A stretch of 64,000 bases of DNA from Begonia masoniana (GCA_022432975.1 CM039511.1:20858557-20922556); one strand, 5' to 3'; positions 1-11,657 are shown, numbered from the stretch's first letter. Made by a program: numbers and translations. The notes: generated from the sequence alone by a model not told the origin.

Positions 1-1220
1 CTACAGACAAATGTTAAACCACCTCAACAGAACACCGAACCGTGGCATGAATGTGCTTCAGCAACTTCAAGTAATCCTCAGTAAATTCAGGGATCACACC
101 TGCTGTCACTTCTTCACCTACATCACAAAACTCATCTATTAGCCTAATGCTAAATAAGTGAAGCAGTATTGAAACGAAATGCTGAAATGTAAATCTTAAT
201 CATGCAGTTTCTACTTTCTCAACTCAGTTACATTCGCATTCACCACGTTCTGATCTCAATAATCCATTGGGAGTGAGATCAATTCTCCCAAAGTAATAAA
301 TCCTCTACATCAATTAAGGGGCGGATTAGTTCCCTTAATAGCTATCATGATCCCCGGGAGTGGGATCAACTCTCCCAATGTTATAAATCCACTACATCAA
401 TTAAGGGGCGGATTAGTTCCCTTAATAGCTATCATGATCCCCCGATTCCCTTGGGAGTGGGATCAACTCTCCCAATGTTATAAATCCACTACATCAATTA
501 ATGGGCGGATTAGTTCCTTTAATAGCTATCATAACACGTTCTGTTCATGCCTTACCATTCATTCCATGTAAATTCATTTTCGTATTCTTTCAAAAATATG
601 ATGCATGACAAACAGAAAAAAATCAACATGCAAAAACCTACTATTTTGTGATGTAGGCCCGAAGGCACACGCATTACTTCACTTATCTGGCTTCCCGAGA
701 GGTTTCTGGTTGTAGGATATGCCCAGAGCTGGCTCACCTAAAACATAAGCACAACATTACTTAAACTTCATTCTAAACATTCAGAAATCTAAGGGGCTAG
801 TCCTGGGAGCTCTTTTCTTCACCATACTCGATTCATCGCTAAACCCCAAATCCCACCCCTCACTCACAGCACTTCTAAAACGCATACATTGCCATCTTTC
901 AGTTATCTAGACACTAAAATAGCAAGTAATCGAATCAAAACTCACCTTGGTTGAAGGAAAATCGGGCAGGGGAATTGGCAGAGGTTCCTGCTGGAGAACT
1001 AGTGGCCGAGAGAAAAAGGGATAAACAGAATGGCGGCTACAGTGCATTAAACCCAAAACCTCTTTCCTTAAATACGTTATCCACTTTTCAAATTACTAAT
1101 TACCCTTTTGTCCTCGTATAGTTATTAACTAACCTAATCACTTTCTCTCCCAATTATTTCATAAAATTAGCACATCATAATTGATAAATTAAATTTGATT
1201 TAATAGAACCGGGTGCTACA
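1..1220 (-). mobile_element. Partial LTR (Ty3/gypsy-type), runs off left edge
   Basis: Read on the minus strand, the LTR begins TGTAGCACCCGG at 1220, a typical TG start of plant gypsy LTRs, and continues past position 1. It carries the intron-like module seen in most LTRs of this window: a donor-like AG|ATAAGT at 687-684 (the GT has become AT), the pairing arm at 644-657, and an acceptor-like GTGATGTAG ending at 118. The middle is filled with a tandem repeat (256-535). It lies inside copia gag sequence, so it is an insertion. Its 3' end and TSD are outside the window, so solo versus full-length status is unknown. Confidence 0.7.
256..535. repeat. Tandem repeat, ~90-bp unit, 3 copies
   Basis: Three imperfect copies of a unit containing GGGAGTGGGATCAACTCTCC, then a 'cactacatcaattaaggggc' stretch and 'ccttaatagctatcatgatc'. 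The unit contains inverted words (ttaagggg/cccttaa), so each copy can fold. It sits in the putative intron of the LTR. Confidence 0.85.
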
Positions 1221-1239
1221 AACGTCATCTTGAATATCC

Positions 1240-1530
1240 AGCAAAAACATTTAGTTTCTCATCATCGGTACCTTTGTAATCATATTTTGAATGTTCTTGA
1301 TCGACAACTCCTTCTTCATGGTGATTCTCTCTTCATGAGCTTGTAAAGAATCCATCAGTTGGTCAACCGTCATGGTACCTAAATCTTTGGACTCCTCAAT
1401 ATCTACAACAACATAATCAAACTTTGAATGCAATGAGCGAAGAACCTTCTCATTGACACAAATGTCTTACATTCTTTCTCCATATTTCTTCAGCTTTACT
1501 AATGACTAAATTGTTTTCGTTGAGACCCAT
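1240..1530 (-). pseudogene. Copia Gag (UBN2-type) remnant
   Basis: The minus strand encodes the conserved copia Gag stretch around [14 protein letters not shown], then [15 protein letters not shown] and SLQAHEERI. This is the core of the gag-polypeptide family of copia elements. An in-frame stop precedes it, after a GERM-like segment. The sequence is cut at 1220 by the TG start of the neighbouring LTR, so it is the broken host of that insertion. No zinc knuckle or pol follows. Confidence 0.8.
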
Positions 1531-1930
1531 ATTGTGACTTCTACTTCTTCTTCCAAGTGCAAGATGTTGTGGGTTTTTTCCTACAAATTCAAAGAGGTTT
1601 TGACCGCTTTTTGTTCTCTCCAGCACTTTTGGACTGATCATATTACTACAACAAAGCAAGCTTAGGAATGAATATAATGGAACTTGAGGTCTTGCTTGGA
1701 AGATTCATTAAATGGAATAATTTTTTTGTTCAGCCTTAGTAGCAGGGTCTGATTTTTCTGTTTAGTGTGGAGGGAGGTGCTCTTTGTTGACCTTTTAGGG
1801 GACATGTTGTAATGTGAAGTTGGCAATACATGCTTGAGTCGATGATCAATCTGCCTAACATATAGTGGAAAAGGCTGGATCAATAAAAGGAAAAAAAATG
1901 AATAGAGATAAATCAATTGTGAAGTGTATG
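1531..1930. other. No recognisable gene; AT-rich unassigned sequence
   Basis: The minus strand stays open for short stretches (1662-1916), but the products have no recognisable domain and look like AT-rich non-coding sequence. The left boundary of the next LTR lies somewhere here or just to the right. Confidence 0.4.
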
Positions 1931-3292
1931 GCTAACGCAATAATGAAAGTTTCGTAAGGAACTGGAGCAGGCTATAATGAGACAAACAAATGGTTTACAT
2001 ATTGTTGCAACGTAACTCGGGATGCGAGGTAAGTGCATGTTTGCATGCGTTTTGGCCGATTGACCTACACCACAAAGGATGGCTAGAATGTGGAGTTAGA
2101 GATGTTAGTTGGAGAGTTTTGGTCTTGGTTAGGGTAGAAATTTTAGGTTGTGAGTGAGTTTATATATGGTAGTTGCTTGTTTACTTGATGATTTGTTTAC
2201 CAATTTATTATATGCTTACTGCATTCGAGGAATGCATATGTGACATGCATCCATACATCATGGTTTTTCAACGCATAGAAAATGGTTTTATGTATATGTT
2301 TTCATGTAAACAAGAGCAAAAAAACACAGTACAATAAAATACGTAAATAGTCATTGTGGGTAGGGAACTGAGTTTGGCTGTCCTGTCAGAGGGACCGTCA
2401 GGTGTGTCATTCAACTTCCCCTAGAGCGAGTTGGTCATCCCACCAGGTGGACATTCAGTAAGGCCATCTCTCCTCTAGAATCAGGACCCCAATAACTCAT
2501 GTCATGCAAGAAAATAAAGAACAGATCTAGTTGCATGATTTATGAACAACATAGCATATTCATGAGCATGTATGCATTTTCTTTTACTTACATCACTTAC
2601 TGAGCGTTAGGCTCATTAATTTACTTTGTGGTGTAGGTAATATTAACACAGGAGAGGACTTTAATCCTCAAGTGGATTGATAGAGCAGTTGGTGGATGAC
2701 GTCCATGGGGTGTGCTTGTAGCTGTTGGGGCAATTTTGACCTGTGGGCTAGTCTGCATGTATTTTTGGTAAAGGTGTATAAACGGATGTTTTAATTTTAG
2801 TTAGATGATGGGCTTACTTGTCAGATTAAGAATTTTGTTATGTTTTGCGAGTATAATAGGGATTTCTGTCGTTTTTGTTACTTAAGGAAATGATGTTGTG
2901 TTTTATTGGGATAAAATGTGAATTAGGTTGCTTTATGGTTGAATGGATGATTTGAGGTATGATTTTAAATCTTGATAATGTTTATAGGTTGAAAGTGATT
3001 TGATGAAGTTTATAAATGATAGGATGAAGAAGAGGAGAAATGAAAAGAAGGGTGATAAGGTCGAAGGTAGAAGTAGCAAGGCTGTCAATCGATCAGCCAT
3101 TAAAAAAAAAAGAGAAGAAGAAATTTTTTTTAGAAAATTTCACACACTTCTTATACGAAGTTTTATAAGGGAAATTCACTCGTTCTGGAGAATTTTTATA
3201 GACGTTTAATATTTTCTAAATTTTATTTAGAATTTCTTAGAAAGTTTCGCAATAAAGTCAAGTTAGTAATGGCCGAGTCACGGGTCATCACA
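1930..3292 (+). mobile_element. Gypsy-type LTR (left boundary unresolved)
   Basis: The right end is GGGTCATCACA at 3292, and the next base resumes the minus-strand protease ORF of a gypsy element, so the LTR interrupts it. Inside are GCGAG|GTAAGT (donor GT at 2029), GGCCGATTGACCTACACCAC at about 2054-2073, TTACTGAG at about 2598 and acceptor GGTGTAG|GT ending at 2636. The arms 2064-2077 and 2624-2637 are perfect 14-nt reverse complements. The left end was not located; 1930 is an estimate. Confidence 0.65.
2029..2636 (+). other. Putative LTR intron with complementary ends
   Basis: Bounded by AG|GTAAGT and TGTAG|GT, 608 bp. The 14-nt arm at 2064-2077 (cctacaccacaaag) pairs perfectly with 2624-2637, which spans the acceptor. 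Splicing is inferred from consensus only. Confidence 0.5.
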
Positions 3293-4645
3293 CTGATAGA
3301 CGCCATAACAGACAGCCTCTTTGTATTCTTCAGGGCTTTCAAAGTGTGTTTCACGCCATCTGGGGGTTGAAAACTCACTATTCTTAATATGCAGTCAATT
3401 GTTGCATGATGCTTGAACAACCAGTTCATCCCCAGAATCACATCATATCCCGTTATCCCCATAATAATAAGATCAGCAGGTAGAGTCCTGCTTCCCACTG
3501 ATACCACACTATCACGCATTACTTGACTAGAGTGCATGTGCTCACCAAAGGGTAAAGTCACATCATATACGTGTTCTATTGTTGTAGGCCATAAGTCCAA
3601 TTTGACGAAAAATGCAATTGCTATAAATGAATGCGTCGCACCGGAATCAATTAAAGTGTAAGCAGGTATGGTATTAACAAGCACAGTACCTGACACCACG
3701 GCTGGATGGTCATCATCTCTGAACTCAACCATGGCAAATATTCGAAGCGTCACACGCGTCGAACCTTTCTTCATCATTGGACAATCTTTGATGATGTGGC
3801 CGACCTCATTACAATTGAAGTATCGAGTTACCCTTGGCTTCGGACAATCCCTGGAAATATGCCCAGCTTCATTGCAGTTACGACATCTGCCTGAATTCAT
3901 TCTACACTCCCCCAAGTGGTGCCTCATACACTTTTGACACTGAGGAAACTTCCCAGACTCTTGTAGACGCTTGTCGCTCCTTTGGCCACTCAGGTTGTCG
4001 CCTGGTCTTTTCATGCCCCTTTGCTGCTGTTGAGGGCCTCCTCTGTTCTATTGCGGTGTGATCTCCCTGAAAAATCTTCTGGGAGCTTCGCGTTGCTTGA
4101 CACACTTGAGGTCTGCTTCCTCCACTTCTAACGCTTTAGCCACAACTTCGTTGTACGGCATGCCCTGGGTGCCCACTATTTTCACTCCCTTGTAAATCTC
4201 AAGTTTCAGCCCTTGCACGAACAGAATAACTTTGTTCTCCTCCTTACTGATCAAGTGGCTGGCAAATCATGACAAAGCTTTGAACTATCGGATGTACTCA
4301 GACACGGACCACATTTGCTTCAATTGTAAGAACTCCATCATTTTCGTGGCTTGAACCATGTTGTTGAAGTACTTCTCATAAAAAGCATCCTTGAACTCCT
4401 TCCACCTCATGGCCTGAACATCAACAGTGGCCTCTATAATGTCCCACCAATATCGGGCGTCCTTCGCCAGGTGGAAAACTGCAAAATGAACCTTGTCTTC
4501 CTCTTCCACCTTGGCACACTTGAACATACGCTCGATTGTATGAATCCATTCTTCTGCAGTAGTTGGATCCGATGATTTCCCTTTGAAAGTCGGTGGTCTC
4601 AGCCTCGAAAAATCTTTCACCACCATTGTCACTGGACGCGCTCAC
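3293..4645 (-). pseudogene. Ty3/gypsy Gag-protease, degraded
   Basis: One minus-strand reading frame runs from about 4632 down to 3293, broken only by in-frame stops (TAG and TGA near 4282-4264, TAG near 4045). The N-terminal part is the retrotransposon Gag domain (TAEEWIHTIERMF, ARYWWDII, YEKYF). Two CCHC zinc knuckles follow (CRNCNEAGHISRDC and a degraded FNCNEVGHIIKDC, where Y replaces the first Cys). A retropepsin segment with active site LIDSGATHSF comes next, so the catalytic Asp is present. The rest of pol is missing because the plus-strand LTR ending at 3292 interrupts it. In these elements Gag packages RNA and the protease matures Gag-Pol. The copy is dead; stops look like CGA/CAG to TGA/TAG transitions. 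Confidence 0.9.
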
Positions 4646-5672
4646 CCGGTGTGCGCACTGCGTGACCCCTCAACGCGCACGTTGTGTACGCTCACACGAG
4701 ATGATCGATCGGCATATGACACCGATCAATCGGCACCGTCTCGGGTGCCAGCTCTACTTACATTGATCACTCCTCGAGGTTGACACCTCTATTGGTTTTA
4801 CACTAACCGATCGACACCCGTATGCATAAGTCGACACCTTAATTGCCTCTGTTTGCATTGGTCGATCTTTGTGGTCGACACCTTCATCAGTTTTTCACTA
4901 ATAGGTCGACACTTGTGTGCACAGGTCGACACTTTGACCCAATCTGCACTGAAGGGTTGACACCTATATGCACAGGTCGACACCCTATTTTCCTCGGCTT
5001 GCACCGGTCGAACCTTGTGGTCAACACCTTTAGCAGTTTTTACACTAACCAGTCGACACTTGCATGCACAGATCGACTCTTTGTTTCTTACAGCCATCAA
5101 CCTTAGTTAAAAACTTCACAACTTTTCAAAAAATGGACAGCACAACATTTTAAATCGTTAAAACATAAAACCTGCGTTTTCCAAACCAAATCTTTCCCAA
5201 ATAGTTCCAAAATAAGTTTATACATCAAATTACTCAAAAATCGTATAAATTTATCTATCCAATCCAAATCAAAATACCATTTTCCTAAGTCATTTTCGGA
5301 ACATAAAAATACAACCTCAAACCTTACTTCCAAAACATTGCCCCACCCCGGGTTAAATCGCCCTAACAAATGGCCAGATCGTCGCACGAGAGCACTCCTC
5401 CAACTGCCCTATGCTTGAAATGCTCAAGGATCTCACCTGCTAAGTCTTCGTCATCTACATCACATAACTCAACTATTAGCCTAACGTCAAGCAAGTAATG
5501 CAATAATGAATAAAAACATCTCACACCCTAGCATATGCAATTTCTACCATCTCGTTTCGTTTCCGTTCTCGTTTTCGTTCTTGTTTTTGTTTCATTCTCG
5601 TTTCCACTTCATTTATTTACTCTTTCTCTTTTGCTTAATTAGTTCATAGGAATAGGCACACCTCACAGTTCA
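4646..5672 (-). mobile_element. 3' part of gypsy 5' LTR (split by insertions)
   Basis: This is the downstream (U5-side) part of the minus-strand LTR whose TG start is at 22493. The acceptor-like GTGATGTAG ends at 5455, and the pairing arm 5455-5463 matches 21627-21635 with one wobble. It directly precedes the gag at 4645, as a 5' LTR should, but I see no clear primer-binding site, so a small deletion is likely at about 4650. Sequence around 5640-5672 resumes at 9090, across a solo LTR. Confidence 0.6.
4680..5095. repeat. Word cluster: GTCGACAC / CGATCGACACC
   Basis: Irregular repetition of the word GTCGACAC and variants (gatcgacac, ggttgacacc, caggtcgacac), spaced 20-40 bp apart. Many words are palindromic at GTCGAC. 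It lies in the LTR just upstream of gag, the position where other LTRs in the window carry different words. Confidence 0.8.
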
Positions 5673-6692
5673 TGTAATACCGCAAATTTTTTTTTTAGAG
5701 ATTTAAGTTAATAAATTCGATTGAACTAGTCTGTTAATTAATTTATGTTCAGGTATTCCCATTGGAGAACTTAAGTAGTGGGTGAGGTGAGAGTCACTTT
5801 ATAGAAATTTAACGGTCGAAGAACGAGATTTAACGAGGTTTTGAAGGGGCCGAATGTACGGGAGGGCAAAATGATAAATGTTATTTTATTAATGTTTTAA
5901 TAGGAAATGTTTTTTTTTTAAAACAACAGAATGGCTTCGAAGAAGTCATTCTGTCGTTTGAGCGCCGGGGAACAGAACAGAGACGAGGGAGAGCAACGAT
6001 CGACCAGTCCTTTCACCGCGATTCCTCAATGTTTTTTGGCCAGACAACGTCGACGATTCCAGGGCTGCCATTTCTGGCCGTCTTCGCGCACAGGACCGAA
6101 CGGTAAGTCCTCTTTTTGCCCTGTTTCAGTTTGGTTAGAGGCCGTGAGTGATGAGCCAGATTTGGTTCTGATCATAGGCCGATTTTGGGAGTTCTCGGCA
6201 TGGGGTTGTCGACTCTTGGACCGACAATGGTCATCGGGCTGAGAGGAGCTCAATTTGAACAAAAAACAGAGAACTCCAAGGGTGTGTTTCAATTTTTGCT
6301 GTGTGAAGCCTCCGGATATTGGTTAGATTATGCTAATTAAGGGTAATTGTGGTTGATTGGTGAGGAAACAGTGAGAATCGATGAAAAACCGGGAAGGGGA
6401 AAATTTTTGGTTTAGGGCAGATTCGGGTTTTGTTATTTTTGACCTAGCTACGGCCGTTTATTTTAAATTTTCTTTTGGCAGGTTAAACTAGGTTATTAGA
6501 GGAGTACGTGGCCGCTAGAATCGTTTGATTCCGTTAGCCGATGCGAAAGTTATGCGCGTCCGAAGTTTTGGAACGGTTTTTGCCAAACCCAAATTAGTGG
6601 CCTGTTTAGTTGGGTTAGGCTAGAAATAGTAGTTTGAGAGTGAATTAGTGAATGTAAGCTTGATTTTTATGAAGTTTGAATTTTTGTCGTAG

Positions 6693-6746
6693 GTCGAGCC
6701 GTAGGTGGACAGGGAACCGAGCATCCTCAGCGAGCTAAGACGCTAG
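6693..6746 (+). other. Putative small LTR exon
   Basis: Preceded by TTTTTGTCGTAG and followed by GTAAGTAG. It contains 'gtggacagggaaccgagc', resembling the 'cgtggacggagc' exon of the other LTRs. Confidence 0.45.
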
Positions 6747-6803
6747 GTAAGTAGTAGTGTAGTTGTAAGTGCTTGAGAGTAGCCCAGAATGGCCTACACC
6801 ACA

Positions 6804-7565
6804 GTTGTATGTAGGTTATGAGCCTTATGCAGGTTGTGAGTCAGTTGCATGTAGGTTGTGAGCCTTGTGCAGGTTGTGGGTCAGTTGTATATAGGTTGTT
6901 AGCCTTGTGCATGTTGTGGGTCAGTTGTATGTAGGTTGTGAGTCTTGTGCAAGTTGTGGGTCAGTTGTATGTAGGTTGTGAGTCTTGTGCAGGTTGTGGG
7001 TCAGTTGTATGTAGGTTGTGAGTCTTGTGCAGGTTGTGGGTCAGTTGTATGTAGGTTGTGAGTCTTGTGCAGGTTGTGGGTCAGTTGTATGTCGGTTGTG
7101 GGTCTTGTACAGGTTATGGGTCAGTTGTATGTAGGTTGTGGGTCTTATGCAGGTTGTTGGTCAGTTGTATGTAGGTTGTGAGCCTTGTGCAAGTTGTGGG
7201 TCAGTTGTATTTAGGTTGTGAGTCTTATGCAGGTTGTGGGTCAGTTGTATATAGGTTGTGGGTCTTGTGCAGGTTATGGTCAGTTGTATTTAGGTTGTGA
7301 GTCTTGTGCAGGTTGTGGGTCAGTTGTATGTAGGTTGTGAGTCTTGTGCAGGTTGTGGGTCAGTGTATGTAGGTTGTGAGCCTTGTGCAGGTTGTGGGTC
7401 AGTTGTATGTAGGTTGTGATTCTTGTGTAGGTTGTGGGTCAGTTTTATGTAGGTTGTGGGTTTTGTGCTGGTTGTGGGTCAGTTGTACGTATGTTGTGAG
7501 TCTTCTGCAGATTGTGGGTCAGTTGTACGTATGTTGTGAGTTTTGTGCACGTTTTGGGTCGTAGG
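6804..7565 (+). repeat. Minisatellite, 40-bp unit, ~19 copies
   Basis: The unit is GTAGGTTGTGAGTCTTGTGC followed by AGGTTGTGGGTCAGTTGTAT, with point variants and a few 1-2 bp deletions. The array occupies the putative intron of the LTR. It has no invariant repeat plus unique spacer layout, so it is not a CRISPR array. Confidence 0.95.
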
Positions 7566-7654
7566 TATGTATGTGATGTGATGTGATATGTGGGTACAGT
7601 TGTTGTTAGTTGGTATGGTTAGCATGCAGCATGTTTTAAGCATAGGAGAGTAGA

Positions 7655-8165
7655 GGAGATGAGGAACAGTGCCACCTGGCCACGTGGGACGGCGATTCTT
7701 AACGTCACGTGGTTGAGGTTAAAATCGGGGACGACGATACGTGATGCCCCGGGGACCGTTACAAATGTGAGGAACGGTGCCACCTGGCCACGTGGGATGA
7801 GGATTCGTAACGCCATGTAGTCGAGGTTAAAACCAGGGGACGGCGATCAATGACGCTCCGAGGACTGTTACAAATGTGAGGAACGGTGCTACCTGGCCAT
7901 GTGGGACGACGATACGTGACGCCCCGGGAGCCGTTACAAATGTGAGGAACGGTGCCACCTAGCCACGTGGGACGACAATTCGTAATGCCACGTGGTCGAG
8001 GTTAACACCGGGGGACGGCGATACGTGACGCCCCGGAGACCGCTATAAATGTGAGGAACGGTGCCACCTGGCCACGTGGGACAGCGATTCGTAACGCCAC
8101 GTGGTCGAGGTTAAAACCGGGGGACAGCGATACGTGACGCCCCGGGGACCGTTACAAATGTGAGG
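7655..8165 (+). repeat. Tandem repeat, ~108-bp unit, ~5 copies
   Basis: Each unit holds GGTGCCACCTGGCCACGTGG, 'gattcgtaacgccacgtggt', 'gatacgtgacgccccgggga' and 'ccgttacaaatgtgagg'. One copy near 7878-7942 is shortened. The CACGTG and TACGTGACG words resemble G-box/CRE-like plant promoter cores, which is a suggestion only. Confidence 0.9.
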
Positions 8166-9089
8166 CACGGTGTGGACAGGCGACAGGGGGTTTGGGTGTG
8201 ACTTTTGGACCTCGTTCCTGGAGGAACCGGGACGGTGGTGACGTGCCGGTAAACAGTGCGGTGTACAAACTGACTGCCCGGTGCGGTTGCATTCCAAACC
8301 TAGGTGAGGTGCGATGCGGTGAGATGATGACAACGTGTGTAGAAACCTACATGTGTTAGGATTGCATAACCAGTTTTCATGCTTCACGTTTCTTTTTCAG
8401 CACTTTACTTGCTAAGCTTTGAGCTTACGGTGTGTTCGGTGTGTGTAGGTACTGTTGAGCAAGAAGGTGAGAACCGAGAGCCTGACCAGGAGTAGGTGGC
8501 AGTTGGTGGCGTGTGACCAGGGCCCCAGTTGATGGCAGTGTTAGGGCGATCCGACCCATGGTGCCGTGGCATGGTGTTGATAGGGAGTAGGACTTCTTTT
8601 GTTCTTTTGTTATCGTGGTAGTATTGGGTAGTCGTTGTATATATATTCATAGTTAAGGATGATGTGTCACCCTATACTGTGGATTTTCTACACTTATGTA
8701 TGATAGTACTTTAGTTTCCCTCGTTACTATTCTTTGGAGATTTCGTATGCTGGATAGTTGAGTAGGAATATCCTGGATTGGTTGAGGATTTGATTCGTTT
8801 GTAGGAACTTAGCATTTTGGGGGCGTCATTTTCAGGCGTTACTCTGTCGAAATTTTCAGGGAGGACGCCGTGGTGCCTAACGGTTAGGATTAAGAAAAAT
8901 TAGTGAGTCTAGGCAGCTAGGTAAGACATAAGAGAGCTTCGAGAGGTTAGTTTTAATTCCGCTGCGTGAGTTTTATTAGAAGGTATTTCCAGCATTGGAA
9001 GTTTAAGCGAATAGGATAATTGAGAGAGAGTCGTTTAGCTCAGAGTAGTCCCTGTAGCGAACCGGGTCGTGGTGACCCGGCGCGTTACA

Positions 9090-9110
9090 ATCCACCTCAC
9101 GGGACGGTCA
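9090..9110 (-). mobile_element. Sliver of the split gypsy LTR
   Basis: The sequence 'ccacctcacgggacggtca' is the host LTR between two insertions. It is homologous to copies at 21220-21240 and 21400-21420. The last five bases (GGTCA) are the left TSD of the copia element. Confidence 0.8.
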
Positions 9111-9319
9111 TGTTAACTTAAAATATGTTTAAGTATAACTATGTTTTTGATAATTCTGATTAACGTAAAATATATAAATTGATGATTATAAGAAATGAGT
9201 GATATTAATCATTGCAGTTAATTGGGAATGTCCTTTTACAAAAGGTATTATGTTTTTCTAACGTTTTTGATTAAGTGTTGTTAGTCAAGACTGGTGCATG
9301 CATAATGTTAACCAGACGT

Positions 9320-9700
9320 ACGAGTCGTCTGCCAAAAGAAACATCGACCGCTGTCAAAGCAGATTTGAATGTCATCCACCAGATATATCAACCGGAGAAA
9401 GCAAAGTCGACCGATGGCAGAACCAATTGAATATCGACCGATGCACTAAAGCCAGAAGTCGTCCGTGGCAATTATGTTGACCAAATTTTGAATCTACCGA
9501 AATCAATGATGACCAAAATCAAGAAGTCTTCTGCAAGACCAATGTCAACCGAACAAAGTTTTTGTCCACTAGGATAAAATCATCCGAATCAAAAAGTCTT
9601 TTGAAAGATCAATCTCGACCAAACTAAGTTTTCGTCCACTAGGATAACATCATCCGAATCGAGAAGTCTTTTGCCGAAAGTAATATCAACCGCAGACAAC
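9320..9700. repeat. Word cluster: ATCGACCG and 'aagtcttttg' words
   Basis: Irregular repetition of CGACCG/ATCGACCG, TCAACCG, 'gtccactaggataa' and 'catccgaatc' words in the first half of the copia LTR. It resembles the word clusters of the gypsy LTRs but lies in the U3 part. Confidence 0.6.
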
Positions 9701-10263
9701 AACGACTAGCTTTCTACGTACGGATTCTTCATAACGGTCATATTTTGGTACAGAAACAAGGAGTCGTTTGAGTGTGAAGCAGATTACGACACCAGTATTA
9801 ATAGACGATTGAAGGTTGGGAGAAGGACTTTTGTCAACTTGAACAATTCTCTCTCAACTCTCACGAGATCTTAAGTTTGTAATACTCTTGGATTCTCTAC
9901 ACTTCTCTACTTCTAAACTTGAGATTTTGCTTTTTGAGAGAGTGTAGTTTTGTTCTCTACAATTTTCAATCTTGTAAAAACTTGAAGGCAGTGGATTGAC
10001 ACCCGTGAAGTTCAATCCAAAGTTGTAAGGCAGTATATCGAAGCCCATGATGTTCGATCAAGAAATCTCGTTGGGAAACCTTGAAGAGGCAAGGTTGGCC
10101 GAACCACGTAAAAATATCGGTGTCAATTTCTTTCTCTTACTCTTACTTTTAAGTGTTTGTTATTAATTGCACACAAAGAGAAAAGATAAGATAAAACTAA
10201 TTTGCATTGTTAAAAATGATTAGGTTAAGAAATTTCTAATTCACCTCCCCTCACCCCACCACT

Positions 10264-10270
10264 CCCCCCC

Positions 10271-10303
<33 letters not shown>
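10264..10303. repeat. Poly-C then (CT)n tract near LTR end
   Basis: About 20 C residues followed by about 11 CT units, just before the LTR 3' end. The 3' LTR has a matching poly-C tract at about 21139-21156 without the long CT run. Confidence 0.9.
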
Positions 10304-10304
<1 letters not shown>

Positions 10305-10326
10305 TAAACAATCACAATCCTACAAT

Positions 10327-10338
10327 TGGTATCAGAGC
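10327..10338 (+). other. Primer-binding site, initiator tRNA-Met type
   Basis: TGGTATCAGAGC lies 2 nt after the LTR end, the standard plant copia site complementary to the 3' end of initiator tRNA-Met. It primes minus-strand DNA synthesis. Confidence 0.95.
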
Positions 10339-10393
10339 TTAAGTTGAATATTATCATATTTGTGAGTTAGAAAAATATTGTAATACATTTACA

Positions 10394-10715
10394 GTGGCAT
10401 TCAACACAAACACTTCACACGTAGAGGGACAATCCACTTCTAAGCCACCATTTTTTATGGTAATGACTATGTATATTGAAAAGCTAGGATGAGAATTTTT
10501 ATTCAAACAATAGACTATGAATTATGAAGTGTTATTGAAAATGGTCCATTTAAAGCTATGAAAACCGAAAATAGTATAAGTGTTCCAAAGCCGGTAAATG
10601 AATTAGATGATTCGGATAAACGTAATCTAAGTTTAAATGTCAAAGCAATAAACACCTTGTATTGTGCCTTAAATAGAGATGAATTTAATAGGGTACAAGG
10701 ATGTGATAGTGCATA
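10394..10715 (+). pseudogene. Copia Gag, N-terminal part
   Basis: Reading from a GTG at 10394 (likely a mutated ATG), the product has the copia Gag start: a Ser/Thr-rich tail, a WK-like segment, then TIDYE and ENGPFKAMKTEN, followed by KAINTLYCALNRDEFNRV and GCDS. The frame carries small lesions before 10550. It is cut at 10716 by a solo LTR and resumes at 13280 with YE. Gag forms the particle and binds RNA. Confidence 0.85.
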
Positions 10716-11104
10716 TGTAATATCCGGCTGTATGGATTATTATTATTTAATGTAAATGGTTTTTTGGTAAATATGTCAAATCAATTCATTTTGCGAAAAG
10801 AAAGCGTTATTACGATCCTAATAATTGATATGGATTTTAGGAAAATTTCAGGAATTTTAGGAGTCGTAACACAAATTTTTCGAGTAATTAAGTTTCTTGT
10901 AATATAAAGGACGTTTAAGTAAAAATAGTAAACGAGGTCCGATTTGCAAACAGACAGCTTTAATAAATCTCAAATAATAAGTTGGACTTATGGGTGAAAT
11001 AAGAAAACTTGGAGAAGCTATATAGCTAATTAATTAACGAAACAAACGACGAAACTAATATAAAAACAATGCAAGGGCAAAACGGTCTTTTGCCAAGTCA
11101 ATAT

Positions 11105-11110
11105 TATAAA
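11105..11110 (+). promoter_or_regulatory. TATA box of solo LTR A
   Basis: TATAAA lies upstream of a CT-rich leader with in-register counterparts in copies B and C. Confidence 0.65.
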
Positions 11111-11657
11111 ATAACAAAACTTCTTTTTTCTTCTTCATTTCCTCTCTCCCGCGAGAAAACCAGAGAGCTCCCTTGTGATTTCCTCTCTGCCGTCGACGGC
11201 GATTCAACCTTTCCGACCTCCGTTTTTCCTCCGTTCGTCTTCCGTTCTTCACGTTTTCTCCTCCAATCGACGCTCTAGGTATGAATCTATAGTTTTAGAG
11301 CGTTAGTTTTTTATTTTTAGAAAGTTATACATTTAGGTTTTCGTTTAGGGTTATCGTAAAAATCAAGATTTAGGGTTCGAAATCGATAAGTCGTCATAGT
11401 TTATGAATGTATTGAACGTATTAAGCGTTATTGGACGAAGTCAGATTAATTTGTGAAAAATGTTAAAATTGGAGAATTTTCGGGTTTTTAGGAAAACTCG
11501 TTAATTGTGATTTTGAACTATCGAGCACTAATTGGTGGTTTAAATGCTTTGATTAGTTAAGTTAGAACTTTTAGGAGTTTCTTTAGTTAAGGTTTTGTCA
11601 ATTTGGACGTTTAGAAGCTTAAACTCGTTTTAACGCCAATGTTGTATTTTGCCTTAG

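Larger units (their letters stand above)
5673..9089 (+). mobile_element. Solo LTR, 3.4 kb, gypsy-type
   Basis: It starts TGTAATACCGC at 5673 and ends GCGCGTTACA at 9089. Flanks are GTTCA (5668-5672) and ATCCA (9090-9094). The repeated host sequence elsewhere (21200-21240) reads GTCCA at this site, so these are a 5-bp TSD altered by one transition on each side. No internal region is present. Inside are a leader, a small exon (6693-6746) ending CGCTAG|GTAAGT, GGCCTACACCAC, then two large tandem arrays. It is inserted in the minus-strand gypsy LTR. Confidence 0.8.
9111..10324 (+). repeat. Copia 5' LTR
   Basis: 1214 bp, TG...CA. Its 3' part (from about 10012) matches 20874-21181, including 'caaggttggccgaaccacgt' and the C-rich tract before the end. 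The 3' LTR lacks the corresponding first ~900 bp. Confidence 0.88.

Noticed and set aside
4680..5095. Operator-like array of GTCGAC sites
   Set aside because: Spacing is irregular and the words drift; other LTRs have different words in this position, so a fixed protein-binding array is not supported.
5931..6242. 103-codon plus-strand frame starting at ATG
   Set aside because: It crosses the LTR leader and a likely splice donor (cgaacg|gtaag); no domain, and position matches non-coding leaders of sister LTRs.
6804..7565. Possible CRISPR-like array of regularly spaced repeats
   Set aside because: Units are contiguous 40-bp tandem copies with no unique spacers, in plant retrotransposon DNA.
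8043..8650. Minus-strand frames of 81-114 codons
   Set aside because: They overlap the 108-bp array and LTR intron end; no recognisable domain.
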